The notes beneath the pieces are model-generated. The model was not told the DNA's origin. It saw only the letters and a list, made by a program, of their open reading frames with translations, and did no database searches. A stretch of DNA of 64,000 nucleotides from Limnephilus marmoratus (taxonomy: Eukaryota; Arthropoda; Insecta; Trichoptera; Limnephilidae), in assembly GCA_917880885.1 (NCBI GenBank), contig OU862921.1, positions 53,928,508 to 53,992,507 on the forward strand. Reading direction: 5' to 3'. Positions 1 through 10,559 of the stretch are shown here, piece after piece. Each line of letters starts with the position of its first letter. The first letter of the stretch is position 1. Position numbers and translations under genes: made by a program.

Positions 1-245
1 ATTATTTAGGTACATAAAAATATATGTTCAGTTAATTTTGGTATAGAAGCTACCTATGTAATATCTCAGTAACTCCTTACTATAATATATCACCCCTTTC
101 ACTTATTACATTCTTACAAGGCGGTTCAGCGTTGGTGCAGCCAAGCCGGACTTGAGCCCGGATTAACACCGTTTTATCCATATCTTCCGTACTTCCGTGG
201 GAAGAAGTCAATATACTCCACCTTGCTTGCACCACGATTAAACGT

Positions 246-565
246 AAGGGTCATTTTTTGACATTAGCTCCACAGGAAAACAGCTGAAGAAAATAACTTC
301 GTCATATTTGGGGATGCCGTGTGGAGGGTCAGTTTGGGGAAAGAAAAGGTATGAGAGGTGGGTAGGAATCTGGGTTTCAGTGTGTCCAGGTCATCCGCCG
401 CCAAAATCTATAATCAAACCTCACCCCATAAACCTGGGCAACCCTGCTAAATCACCAAACGTAGTGAACCACTTGAGATGACTTATGGCAGAGGTGCCGG
501 ATATCCAATAAATGGTTTTCGGGGCGGCGGTATTCATTCCCACCTTCCCAAATGATAACTCTCCT
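246..565 (+). repeat. Dispersed repeat family A, copy 1
   Basis: This is one of about nine copies in the window of an unclassified 300-400 bp repeat that I call family A. Shared landmarks are a GGGATGCTGTGTGGAGGGTC-like start, a central block with 'accccataaacctggg', the phrase 'caccaaacgtagtgaaccact', and an end with 'ccaataaatggtt' plus a 'ggggcggcggta' motif. I see no open frame, terminal inverted repeat or tRNA head. It could be a SINE or the non-coding end of a larger element. Copies occur in both orientations. Confidence 0.75.
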
Positions 566-1084
566 AACTTTAATAAGAGCACATTTATGATGAAGTAGTG
601 AGCATTTATAGGTAAAACAGTGTATAGGCTTGTGCTCGGATTATATTTGACTAATAAAGGTCAAAATAATGTCGAAAGTTGTTTGGTATGTGTTATATTA
701 TCATGTATTTTTATGGCGAATTTTATGAGTCATATTTGGTGATTTCCGTGATCAGTGATTCACATGAGATGCCTGGGAACTGGGAACCTATAGTGCCTTA
801 AGACAAGGCGTGATGACACGTGGAATGTGTGAGACTGAAAAACCTACTGTGAGTGAGAACATAGGTCCCTACTGAAGTATCTATTATTGACAACCTGCAC
901 TTTGGCAGATCGGTAAACTCCTTTATTCTATATACAGCTATATAAAAATAACGTTTTTTCTTCTCTGTTTTTAAAATTTTCTAAATTATTAATATTGCGT
1001 GTAGCCAAACGCAGATTTACAACTAATATTATTGTTAGTGGGGCGCAATGAGCTGTGCATTATTATAATATTTTTTTTTTTTTA
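566..1084. other. AT-rich spacer, nothing recognised
   Basis: No open frame of interest, inverted repeat or tRNA-like motif was found. A poly-T run (about 1070-1083) abuts the next SINE-like repeat and may be part of its junction. Confidence 0.5.
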
Positions 1085-1486
1085 CAATGAATACCGCACA
1101 AGAATCTCAACTGCTACCGTCTGGATCCAGTGAGACTATGGCATCCCCAATTGGGGTGTGTTGTGAGGCTGAAGGTAGTGGGGAGGGGAAGGAGGTGGGG
1201 AAGAGGAAGGTTGGGAAGTACCTGGCTATTCAGATCTGGTCACTAAACACGGCTAAAGCCATTTTCAAGCAACGTTTCAATTCTGAATGGTGGTCTTACA
1301 CCAGGGCGATACTAATAGTATCTTCCACTCTGGAACATGCCGCAAATATACTATATATTATTTTAAATGAATTAATTGTGAAATAACACAAATTAATCAA
1401 ATAAAATTTATTTGCGCAAGCCGGGTTCGAACCCGCGACCTCCGGAATGTGAGTCAAGAGTCTTAGCCACTGGACTACGGAGGTCG
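1085..1486 (-). mobile_element. tRNA-headed SINE-like family B, copy 1
   Basis: On the minus strand the element begins with a tRNA-like head at 1486-1413. It has an A-box-like TAGTCCAGTGG, a perfect RNA polymerase III B box GGTTCGAACCC at 1424-1434, and cloverleaf-like spacing. An AT-rich stretch and a body containing 'accattcagaattgaaacgttgc' (as read on the minus strand) follow. The body and head recur at 22.0 and 24.8 kb, and fragments recur at 25.6, 46.7 and 50.2 kb. The open frame at 1087-1386 on the plus strand is only the body read backwards. The head is SINE-like rather than a working tRNA because the anticodon stem is mispaired. Confidence 0.75.
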
Positions 1487-1499
1487 TAAAATGCAATAA

Positions 1500-2424
1500 T
1501 AAATTGATAATTGTAATATCTTTTATGTTCTCTCCAAATAATATCTTCTTATGGTAAGTAGGTGCTGAGGCCTACATTTTCCAGTATATATTATCCTTAT
1601 AAACTATAGGATGCTTGATTAAAAGATTTAGGTTCTTAACCTCTGAGGTAATGTGTTCTCTTTTCGGAACAACTCAAATACCTATGTTTCATAGAAATCG
1701 CTGTGTCTCCCTTACTATCACTGTGAGAAATATGATCTAACGGTGTTAGAAAGAGAAAACACCTCGCTTTACATTCAAATTTTAAAGTTATCCATAAAAT
1801 AATTTAAATGAACCCCTTTATGAAACCAAAGTTTTCGACCGCAATTTGAAAAATAAAAAGTAGTTTCATGAAACGACAAAAAAGTGAGTTGACGATAACG
1901 TTTTTAATACCTACATTTGTTTGGAAAAATAAGGGTGTGAGTGGGTTTTAGTCGTTGTTCTTAGCGGTGATTTTTGTTAGAAAAAATAGCCATTTTTAAA
2001 ACTTTTTATGTTTGCATCTAAGAAATTATAAAATTTGAAAGCGTATTTCATCACATTTGTAAAACAGTTTTTAGTTTACGGGTGTGTTTTGAAATGTTTG
2101 ACCTTCCGACAAAGTAGGCCCGGGGCCTGAGGGTTAATAACGCAGTGAGTTTTTATTTTTGTCTTTTAATTTTAATAATACTTCTGAGAACAAACGTCCT
2201 TCCAGGCTGAAGACTAGTTCTGCGCAACTCCTGAAACCTAAAATATTCGTAAATCTAAACTCGGCAACGAGACCATGTGACCCGAAGATCCGGTAGACTA
2301 CCATGGAAAAGTAGGCCTACTAGAACTAGATCATAGACTATTACGATGTATTCCAATAACATACTTTGGAAATGCTTAGTTTCTCAACGTCTACACTTCT
2401 ACAGGTCATATATTACTATACAGT
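1500..2424. other. AT-rich spacer, nothing recognised
   Basis: No gene-like frame, tandem repeat or terminal repeat was found in this stretch. Confidence 0.5.
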
Positions 2425-2517
2425 TGAGGGAGCGGGAGAAAGAAATGAAAGGCGTCATGTCGAAGTGGTGAGTCAGTCGTTTATTGGGCTACGTAGCAGA
2501 TGGTCGGTGGTCGGTAA

Positions 2518-3713
2518 AGCTGAAGTCACAAGGATCACTCGGATGAAGGTTTACTCGATGAAATGTTCCATTCTCGTTTCACCGAGTGTTCACACGGTTC
2601 CTTCGAAGGAAGAGTTCACTCGATATTCTCGCTGCGAAGTCGTCGAGAGTAGTCGCGGCCGCATTGGAATTCGTCCGGCGCTGACGGCTATGTTCGGGAA
2701 TATTTACGATTTCAATTGACATTTCCGATAACGTCGAACTAAATTAAGAGAAATTGGCGATTCTTGTAAACAGTAAATAAATTTCAGCACCATAAAATGA
2801 ACATATGGTTAAATAATAACCTGAAAACTGATATCTACCACTATTTTTGCACCATGAAAATATTTTTATTCCAAAATAGGCCTCGGCTTGCAATAAAATC
2901 CATATAAATGGAATATTTATTAACGTATCCAAAAACTAAAAACTGTTTTGGAAAGGTGATGAAATATGCTTCCAAAATTTATTATTAGAAATAACCACGT
3001 AATTTTTTAAATAGAGTAATTTTTAATATAAACTTTTAAAAGTTTAAAAAATGGCTCTCCTTGCTTTTTATTCTAACTAAAATTACTGGTTAACAAAAGA
3101 AATATTAAAACACACACTTATTTTGTTAGACAAATAAATTATAAACGTTTCTGTCACCTCACTTTTTTATCGTTTCATATAAAAATAATTCATAAAAAAT
3201 TCACAATGTTTCATAATTTTTTATTCAAATTCGATTAGAAACTTTGGTTCCATAGAAGTGTACATTCGTATTCGTTTGTGGTTAATCGTTATATTGAATA
3301 TATAGAGCATTATTTTTTCTTTCCAATACCGTTTAGATCATATTTTTTACTATGATAATAAGGGAGAAACAACGATTTCTATGAGACGTGTAGGAGTTAT
3401 TTCGAAAAGCGAACTAAACGGAGCATTTTGACGTTTAAGCCGCTCCGGCTATTCGTCCTCAGGCCAGAACATTTCGGCCGACTAATTTGCGAGTGAAAGA
3501 CTGTTCACTTGAGTGTTCACACACATCATTCGCGTCACGTGATGTTAAATTCCGGTTGCGAGGGAACAGTGCCGAAGGAAGCATTCCAACATTGTTGGAA
3601 TGCTTCATTCGGAACTGTCTCTATTCACTTTCGTGTTCACACGGTTCATTTCGAGGGAAAGAGGCGGAATGAAATCACGAAATGAACGATAAATGAATGG
3701 TGTGAATGGGCTA
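2518..3713. mobile_element. 1.2 kb insertion inside the left LTR, TAA target duplication
   Basis: Comparison with the intact LTR copy shows that 2518-3713 is extra sequence flanked by TAA on both sides (2515-2517 and 3714-3716). A 3-bp TAA/TTA duplication is usual for PIF/Harbinger DNA transposons. Both ends carry GTGTTCACACGGTTC-like blocks (about 2590 and 3632, with a third copy near 3516). Terminal inverted repeats are weak: the right end read inward starts TAGCCCATTCAC, while the left end starts AGCTGAAGTCAC. No transposase frame is present. The superfamily is inferred. Confidence 0.6.
3578..3606. repeat. Perfect 14-bp inverted repeat with 1-nt spacer
   Basis: The arms at 3578-3591 and 3593-3606 are perfect reverse complements. 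The similarity continues imperfectly outward for about 12 bp more on each side (AACAGTGCCGAA against TTCGGAACTGTC). It lies inside the 1.2 kb insertion near its right end. Confidence 0.8.
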
Positions 3714-4482
3714 TAACATGATGTAATGCGAAGTGCCATAGATGATGCTGCAGGCTTACGGAGGTGGAGATGGTGTGGTGAAGGTCAGCGAGTTGCTCGA
3801 CACCATGGCGGTGGAGATGACCTATCTTCCAGGCCGTTGCTCGACGCTTTAAATCGCGGAGATGAACGGTGTGTGGCTCGGTGAGCTGAGCCACCAGCAG
3901 GTAGTCCTGGCGAGGCGGAGCGCGTTCCATGGCAGCGAAGCACGGTGGGCTTCGGGGTGCCATGAAGTGGTGAGCTGATCCCCGGACTGAAGGTGCGTCA
4001 AACCTTATAAGTCGCGGGATGGAGCTGATCTCAGGAGCTAAAGACACAATGGGCCTTGTAGCTGAGACGTGGTGATGGACCTCGAGGAAGCTGCCCTGGA
4101 GCGTAGCGATGCCATGCAGAGATCGTTACATGCTGAGATGTTGGCCGACTGTAAGTGTGAGACTGAACTGGACTGAACTGCAGCGGGCGAGCGATCGGCT
4201 GCTTATATAGCCGCGGTAGAGTAACTACCTCGCGGTAGGTAATACGAGCCACTTCGAGAATATTCGGCGCCGTACAGATATTGTACGGTGCTGTCTCGAG
4301 ACCTTTCTAGGCGGGGCGATATTATTATCGTCGGGCTGGCACGGGAGGCGAGAAAGTACATCGCGGCCAGTATAGGTACGAAGGTACCTAGGCAAGTAGG
4401 TTTGCCGATGCGCGCGGATATTAGGAGATTTTTCTCGATTCCTCTTTTGATGGCGAAGTTTATAATGATGTATCGCCACACA

Positions 4483-4492
4483 CCCCCTTCCC
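4483..4492 (-). promoter_or_regulatory. Polypurine tract of the TRIM-like element
   Basis: The minus-strand sequence GGGAAGGGGG directly abuts the TGTGTGGCG start of the 3' LTR. This is the expected site for plus-strand DNA priming. Confidence 0.75.
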
Positions 4493-4662
4493 AGTGTACG
4501 GAGTACAGGGTTGAAAGATGATGCCAGGAGTCGCAGGAAAGCCGGGTAGATGCTGGTCGGTGCGTCCGTGCTGATGCGTCTCTACCGATTCCCTCGTTTT
4601 GCGGTGTTACCGGATGCGCTGTGGTAACACACATGTCAGGATGCTATATGCTGCGTATCCAT

Positions 4663-4680
4663 ATCACGTCGGGGTCACCA
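4663..4680 (-). promoter_or_regulatory. Primer binding site, tRNA-Trp
   Basis: The minus-strand sequence TGGTGACCCCGACGTGAT lies two bases from the LTR end. It is the complement of the 3' end of animal tRNA-Trp including CCA, and is the same class of primer site used by avian alpharetroviruses. This fixes the orientation of the element. Confidence 0.85.
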
Positions 4681-4682
4681 GT

Positions 4683-5541
4683 TGAGGGAGCGGGAGACAG
4701 AAATGAAAGGCGTCATGTCGAAGTGGTGAGTCAGTCGTTTATTGGGCTACGTAGCAGATGGTCGGTGGTCGGTAACATGATGTAATGCGAAGTGCCATAG
4801 ATGATGCTGCAGGCTTACGGAGGTGGAGATGGTGTGGTGAAGGTCAGCGAGTTGCTCGACACCATGGCGGTGGAGATGACCTATCTTCCAGGCCGTTGCT
4901 CGACGCTTTAAATCGCGGAGATGAACGGTGTGTGGCTCGGTGAGCTGAGCCACCAGCAGGTAGTCCTGGCGAGGCGGAGCGCGTTCCATGGCAGCGAAGC
5001 ACGGTGGGCTTCGGGGTGCCATGAAGTGGTGAGCTGATCCCCGGACTGAAGGTGCGTCAAACCTTATAAGTCGCGGGATGGAGCTGATCTCAGGAGCTGA
5101 AGACACGATGGGCCTTGTAGCTGAGACGTGGTGATGGACCTCGAGGAAGCTGCCCTGGAGCGTAGCGATGCCATGCAGAGATCGTTACATGCTGAGATGT
5201 TGGCCGACTGTAAGTGTGAGACTGAACTGGACTGAACTGCAGCGGGCGAGCGATCGGCTGCTTATATAGCCGCGGTAGAGTAACTACCTCGCGGTAGGTA
5301 ATACGAGCCACTTCGAGAATATTCGGCACCGTACAGATATTGTACGGTGCTGTCTCGAGACCTTTCTAGGCGGGGCGATATTATTATCGTCGGGCTGGCA
5401 CGGGAGGCGAGAAAGTACATCGCGGCCAGTATAGGTACGAAGGTACCTAGGCAAGTAGGTTTGCCGATGCGCGCGGATATTAGGAGATTTTTCTCGATTC
5501 CTCTTTTGATGGCGAAGTTTATAATGATGTGTCGCCACACA
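4683..5541 (-). repeat. 5' LTR of the TRIM-like element, intact
   Basis: This uninterrupted 859-bp LTR has the promoter signals described in the next entry. It is the reference copy that reveals the insertion in the other LTR. Confidence 0.85.
5231..5269 (-). promoter_or_regulatory. LTR promoter: TATA box and TCAGT initiator
   Basis: On the minus strand a CTATATAAG box (5269-5261) is followed about 30 nt downstream by TCAGT (5235-5231), the arthropod initiator consensus, which recurs at 5225-5221. The other LTR has the same arrangement near 4202-4210. The spacing fits an RNA polymerase II start in the LTR. Confidence 0.6.
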
Positions 5542-6320
5542 GGGATACATTCCTCCTCGCACTCGGAAAGAATTGAATTACAAGAACACGGAGTTTTCTC
5601 CTCATTTCTATTATCACGCAGTGTTCGGTGTTCGGACATGTTGTTCCCGAGCGGAATGATCCCGGGAGATAATGGCGATCTGTTAACATGGGGTCCCGCT
5701 GGGAGGGTGCGGGCTGCGAGCTGTGAGCCTTCCGAACTTATATCAAAATAATTACAATTCAGATGTAAGCGTTATTAATAAGATTAAGAAGGAGACGTTT
5801 TGATGGCTTGGACACGTACTTCGAAGAAAGAGTGACTGAAAAAAATCTGACGCTTTAAAAAAGAATAAAAGGCTAATAAAAATGATCTCACTTATAACAA
5901 TAATCATAGCACGTACCTAATAATGTTAAAAAGTAGTACCTATGTATATTTAGGTCTCTACATAAACGCATGTTTAGCATGGTGTATGGAAACTAGTGCT
6001 TCAAGTGGTATACTTATGAGTGGTGAATGGTGAATCTAAATCACATTTGGAGTCGATTTTGTATTAAAACTTTTTTTTTGGATTGAGCTTTCATTTTCGA
6101 GTAAACCGAGTACGAACTTAGAATTTTTTTTAAATCGTCTTATGACGGTAGACCCGGCTTCCTAGCGAAATAAAAAGGAAAAGGTAAAAAAAATCTAAAT
6201 TCTCGACTAAAATAAGTTTTTTTTTTAAATTCTGTTTGACGTAGAATCATCAATTTCTGCTTTTGCCACTGGTTTCCGAACACCGCCACTGGGAATGCAT
6301 ATTTACACAACATGCACATC
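5542..6320. other. Spacer, nothing recognised
   Basis: This is mostly AT-rich sequence. The 134-aa frame ending at 5751 starts inside the LTR and is not gene-like. Confidence 0.45.
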
Positions 6321-6324
6321 TACG

Positions 6325-6503
6325 ATCCTTCTTGCGGTGCAAGGTCCTGCTAGAGAGAACTCCGTTAACCAGTCTCTCCCGTTTCAGCCTGCCACGCAGT
6401 TTGAGGGACAGACGCATTCGCCGCAAAGATCCAGACAAACCTCACTCCATGAATCCGGGCACCCCTGCTGAGTCACCAAACGTATTAAACCGCTTTCGGT
6501 GAT
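6325..6503 (+). repeat. Repeat family A, copy 2 (truncated)
   Basis: It contains the family A phrases 'ccagtctctcccg', 'gacgcattcgccgc' and 'gggcacccctgctgagtcaccaaacgt'. The 5' third and the terminal 'ccaataaatgg' part are missing. Confidence 0.65.
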
Positions 6504-6539
6504 ATATGGAAGACATGGACGGTGACATTACAAATTGAT

Positions 6540-7125
6540 GCAAAAACGTGTAATAAAAAATACATTGTTTTATTAATTTATTTTGTTATAAATAAATACA
6601 TGAACAGTATAAAGAAGCTTTGACTGCCCAACTAGGAAGGTCTCCCATTCTAGGACAGTCAAATTGACAGGTTTCCTTTATAGTTTATATAGTTACAATA
6701 GCATATTATCCAAGGTGGACATTTTCAATTCCGAACCTACCAAATATAAGGGGTACATAAAAGAGTATTTCTCTGATGTTTCATGAATATGTTATGTGTC
6801 TATGTTTCTATCGTTTATCTTTAATTCTGTTATGATTTGATTTATATGTTCAATCTGGCTTCTTATGGTTACCAATGTATTGATATTTTATGTTTTATGT
6901 AAATTTTAGTTTTATATACTTAATCTTTTGTTTTATAAAATTTTTAATCTCATACTGCTTTATTATAAATTTATTATTTAATTTTTTTATTATGCTGTTA
7001 ATCAGAGGTAAACTCACATGGAGGAAATCCATAATTGGTTTTATTTTGGCTATACAAACATGTACAAACTGGAAAAATGTAAACTGTCGATTTTCCAAAA
7101 TAAATAAATAAATAAATAAATATAT
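6540..7125 (+). mobile_element. Possible LINE 3' untranslated tail
   Basis: This AT-rich non-coding stretch ends in a five-unit AAATA-type tail (7098-7123), as many insect non-LTR retrotransposons do. No coding remnant was found upstream, so identity rests on the tail alone. A simple microsatellite in ordinary spacer is the alternative. Confidence 0.3.
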
Positions 7126-8500
7126 TGGGTATGTAGGTACCTACATGATTATTCATATATGTATGTAGTATTAAGTAAAGTTAACATTCACAAATTCCAT
7201 TCACATAATTATACTATACAATACAGTAGGATAGTAGTAGTAGTCTTGGTTCTAGAATCAATTTATCATCGAATATGTAAGAAACAGTGTTTTCGCAGTG
7301 GAAAATTGTAAATTGCTATTTCATCAAAGGCGTTACATACCTAGGGCAATATTTTTAAAAATATGTAATTATATTAATTTAAAAAATAAAAACAATAAAA
7401 TAATTGACGAGTGTGGAAAAGGCAAGGGTTGCACAAGGATCGCGCCTTTGTTTATTATCATAACAATGTGATTTGCATTTCAGTCGTTACATCATCAGCT
7501 ACAGATATCGATCATCGTTTCTTTTGTTATTTTAAGTCAATAATTTGTCCATGATAATTAACGTCAATTACCCCTGCAAAGGGTGAACCCGACAAACAGA
7601 ATCCGGAGACCACATAAATCATACAGCAGCCACCGACTAACAAGAGTGATGATTGATTGCAAACCTGATTTCGGCCAAGTTACACAACCACCTGACAGCG
7701 GCGACTAAAACACTGTTCTGCCTACGAAATGCTCTAAAATATCAATCAGCGGATTTATTCCACAAGGAAGTTCATTAGAAATACATTAAAAGTAAAGGTA
7801 AGCAGTAAGCACATTATTTATGTTTCATTGATTGTGTCGGTATGGATTTAATGATTGCTCCGTTATTTGGGTATTTTGATATTTATGTGCATGCATTGCT
7901 TACCTCTATGTAATCCTTCGATTAAGCGAGGGAAGAGATCGTAACTTTGGGGACAGACTTATCACGACTGAGACAAATCTGTGAATGGGAATATGGAATT
8001 ATGTTGCCCACCCACATTCACACAAATCTTCGATACACCAACACAACTGCAGGGAAAATGGTATCTAATCACATCACATGACAACATTAGATCTTGGGCG
8101 ATGTGGTAGGAATTGGTGTGTTTCTAAGTATAAGAACTAAGATGAGTTTAGGCGACCCGTAGAGATATGATGATTATAACTACTAACTGGGCGATTCCGC
8201 TATAGACGATTCTCGACAGCAATTTTTAAATCGCAGTATTTGTTACTTTTTTTGATATCAGTGCATAGACGAAGGTCAATATTTAATAACAAAATAAAGT
8301 TTTGGATTTTCCTTCATATGAAAATTTTTGGCGCGCTTGGAAACATTATCATTCGAAGAATCGATATATAAACTGCAAAATCACACCGTGCAATACTGGC
8401 GCGAAACAGCTGTTACCGATAGTTTGAAGTTATATTTTACTGCTAAACGTGTAGTGACAATATTAATTTATTCTTATGTACCGAAAGATGTAGTACTTGT
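7126..8500. other. Spacer, nothing recognised
   Basis: I see no gene-like frame, tRNA-like head or terminal repeat in this 1.4 kb. Confidence 0.45.
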
Positions 8501-8501
8501 C

Positions 8502-8561
8502 GTTATTTTTTAAGCATCATTGGCTACAGAAGACGTTATTTTTTAAGTATCATTGGCTAAG
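8502..8561. repeat. 30-bp direct repeat, two units
   Basis: The block 'cgttattttttaagcatcattggcta' near 8502 recurs about 30 bp later with one change in the core. Confidence 0.7.
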
Positions 8562-8828
8562 AAGTCACTGTTAGCTTGTTGCACCCGCGAGACAAAAGAT
8601 ATAAAAGTTTGTGTTTTTCACAGAAATAAAGTGCTAACATTTTGAAACTTTGTAAAAGTAAGAAGAAATCATAAGCAAACTTGAATAAAACGTTTTTAAG
8701 AGTATAATGTTAGCTGAATTGAAATAAACGTTCACTCAAATTGGTTGCATCCGCGATTGAGTTGTTAGAATCGCGGGTGCAACTCTTTGACAACTACCCT
8801 GTTACGATCCACCCTACAAGCATTACGT

Positions 8829-9000
8829 CGTTTCCCCTTGCAAGGATTACCTCGCCTTTCCGCCACGGTCCAGCGGTAGGCCAGCCCCAAGCCACTCTAC
8901 GAGTAAATTCCTGCCCGTTTTCCCTTGCAAGGATTACCTCCCCTTCCCGCAACGGTCCCGCGGAAGGCAAGCCGCGCCGCCAAAACCCAACGGGCCGCCG
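8829..9000. repeat. Diverged 87-bp tandem pair in a GC-rich block
   Basis: 'cgtttccccttgcaaggattacctc' at 8829 recurs at 8916, followed by matching 'ccgc(c/a)acggtcc' and 'gg(c)aaggc' stretches. The block 8800-9260 is clearly more GC-rich than its surroundings. Short frames cross it on both strands but none is recognisable. Confidence 0.55.
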
Positions 9001-9635
9001 AGTCGATAGGCCGCGATTCTCGCTGTGCGCTCAGTAATATTTCCGCGCGAGTCGATCCCCATAGAAGTATACACGGCCGTGGACCATGGCCCGCTCCACG
9101 CGCCATCACCGTCACCTAGACTGGACCCTGGATTACTTCCCCCCAGCTCCCTGCCGCAGACAACAAGCTGTGAGTTGATTCCTCGAATTCCCTCTTTTTT
9201 AAATGTGTCCCCTAGCCCTACGCGGTTGATACGATCACACCCCAGAGAGATTTGAGAGATCCCTTCGTAGGAAACACCTAGCTAGGCCCTGTTGTTGATT
9301 TGTGATTACTAATTATGTTGTTGTTAGATGTTGTAATTGTGTACACCAGTCAGATATGTTTTCACCTAGCTACCTCTTTCATTTGACGGATCATGTGGGC
9401 AAGTTTTGGCAATTACCTATGTAACCTTTACCCCCCCATAGCTACCTACAACCCTGACGAGGAGAGCTTTCCCGCCTGCCGACAGCATTGAGCTAGCTGA
9501 GAGCAAAATGTAGGTGATTTCCCCCCCCTGGACCACTACAACCCTTATTGTGTGATTTATCATATATTTTATTGTTTTTTATGCCTTCAATAATAAAATA
9601 TATGTTGTGTATTACTAGTTATTTATATTTAATAG
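9001..9635. other. GC-rich to AT-rich spacer with a 13-bp inverted repeat
   Basis: The only structure I see is a perfect inverted repeat CATATATTTTATT (9561-9573) / AATAAAATATATG (9592-9604). Pyrimidine-rich runs near 9430 and 9520 resemble each other, which hints at an old repeat. No product is recognised. Confidence 0.4.
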
Positions 9636-10037
9636 GTGTGTTTATATTATATTCAGCTTTTTTATAGAAATTCTATGATTTGGCACGCAGTCTCTCTAAA
9701 ACAACTTCTTTATATTCAAAATAAGCAGTTAAAAAAGATGGTCACGTTGGATGATAAATGGGAAGGGCTGAAAAATAAATCAGGCATTAAATCAAAACAT
9801 TTCTTTCGATCTGAAGACGGCGATAGCATGTCCGTGACGCGAACCTCACTGTCTCGTCTCAAATGCACATTGGTTTTGAAATCTCCGAAAACCACCACTG
9901 AAACAGAAAATGATTGCGATGATAACAATTTGGAACCTCTTACAAATTACAAAATATCAAAAGGAATTCTGCAAAATAAGAAAAAAAAAACATTTTTTTG
10001 TTTTTTAAAAGGATTGATGTATGTAATATGTTCGTAG
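9636..10037 (+). CDS. Unidentified small ORF, doubtful
   Basis: The frame has 133 codons. The middle part from about residue 35 (Met-Val-Thr...) to 115 has a mixed, lysine- and serine-rich composition that looks more gene-like than random AT-rich sequence. The N- and C-terminal parts are hydrophobic low-complexity sequence. No domain is recognised. It lies between the two halves of the GTTGCACCCGCGAT cluster and could be an eroded fragment of an element or an exon. I cannot exclude chance. Confidence 0.2.
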   Translation: MCLYYIQLFYRNSMIWHAVSLKQLLYIQNKQLKKMVTLDDKWEGLKNKSGIKSKHFFRSEDGDSMSVTRTSLSRLKCTLVLKSPKTTTETENDCDDNNLEPLTNYKISKGILQNKKKKTFFCFLKGLMYVICS

Positions 10038-10559
10038 AATTTTCGGTGAATTTTGACGTAACCGAAAAGAAATAATTTACATAAATGGCCAAGAAGTGTA
10101 CTGATTAGTATTAAGCATTATTGGATTTCTTATTTCGTTCCTCTATCATGGTTTATTGATGTTTATATACCTAAACTACGACGACTTGCACCCGCGATTG
10201 CTTGAAAAGCTAATAATTCACTGCTTGTTTCTGTTTTCTATATATTTGCTTATTTTTTTAGTTGATTAGTTTAACGCCTTACGAAGTATCAAGGTATAAC
10301 ATAATAAATTTATCACAATTAACAGACTTTGTGTTTTTGTCTCTTGATCTGGAAAGGGTGGGCCAAATTGGTTGCACCCGCGATCGCACTTTGAACCTCC
10401 CTCCTGCCTATTTAAATATTTAAATAAAATTCTTATAAACTAATAAAAAGTAAACAGGTTAATATTTAGCTCTTCCAACAATAATTTCATTAAAAATGTT
10501 TTTTGTTTTATTATAAGAAGCTTTATATGCGTCTAAATGTTGCACCCGCGATAATGGAA

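Larger units (their letters stand above)
2425..4482 (-). repeat. 3' LTR of the TRIM-like element, interrupted
   Basis: This is about 860 bp of LTR in two parts (2425-2517 and 3714-4482), almost identical to 4683-5541 apart from a 1.2 kb insertion. The near identity of the two LTRs implies a fairly recent element. The 100-143 aa frames on the minus strand occur in both LTRs and simply mirror the LTR sequence. Confidence 0.85.
2425..5541 (-). mobile_element. Non-coding LTR element (TRIM-like), tRNA-Trp primed
   Basis: Two near-identical direct repeats lie 1059 bp apart. Read on the minus strand the order is 5' LTR (5541-4683), an 18-nt primer binding site matching the 3' end of tRNA-Trp, about 190 bp of internal sequence, a polypurine tract, and a 3' LTR (4482-2425, split by an insert). 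LTRs start TGTGTGGCGA and end CTCCCTCA. There is no gag or pol, so the element would depend on enzymes from elsewhere, as terminal-repeat retrotransposons in miniature do. The 859-bp LTRs are long for that class, so a large internal deletion of a normal element is the alternative. No clear target duplication was found at the two ends. Confidence 0.85.
8578..10552. repeat. Cluster of six GTTGCACCCGCGAT motifs
   Basis: A 12-15 bp motif occurs at 8578, 8744, 8769 (reverse), 10185, 10371 and 10539. Two copies share a longer CAAATTGGTTGCA(C/T)CCGCGAT context. The pair at 8744-8758 and 8769-8783 forms an inverted repeat. I did not notice the motif elsewhere in the window. It may be the subterminal repeat set of an unrecognised transposon, or a protein-binding array. 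Confidence 0.6.

Noticed and set aside
121..245. Possible tRNA-like sequence ('gccggacttgagcccgg')
   Set aside because: Only a weak B-box-like match on the minus strand; no A box or cloverleaf could be drawn.
1087..1386. 99-codon plus-strand frame
   Set aside because: It lies wholly inside the family B SINE-like repeat in antisense, and related frames appear in copy 3.
3646..5639. Paired 119-143 codon minus-strand frames in the two LTRs
   Set aside because: They repeat because the LTRs repeat. There is no recognisable motif, and the region carries promoter and LTR signals instead.
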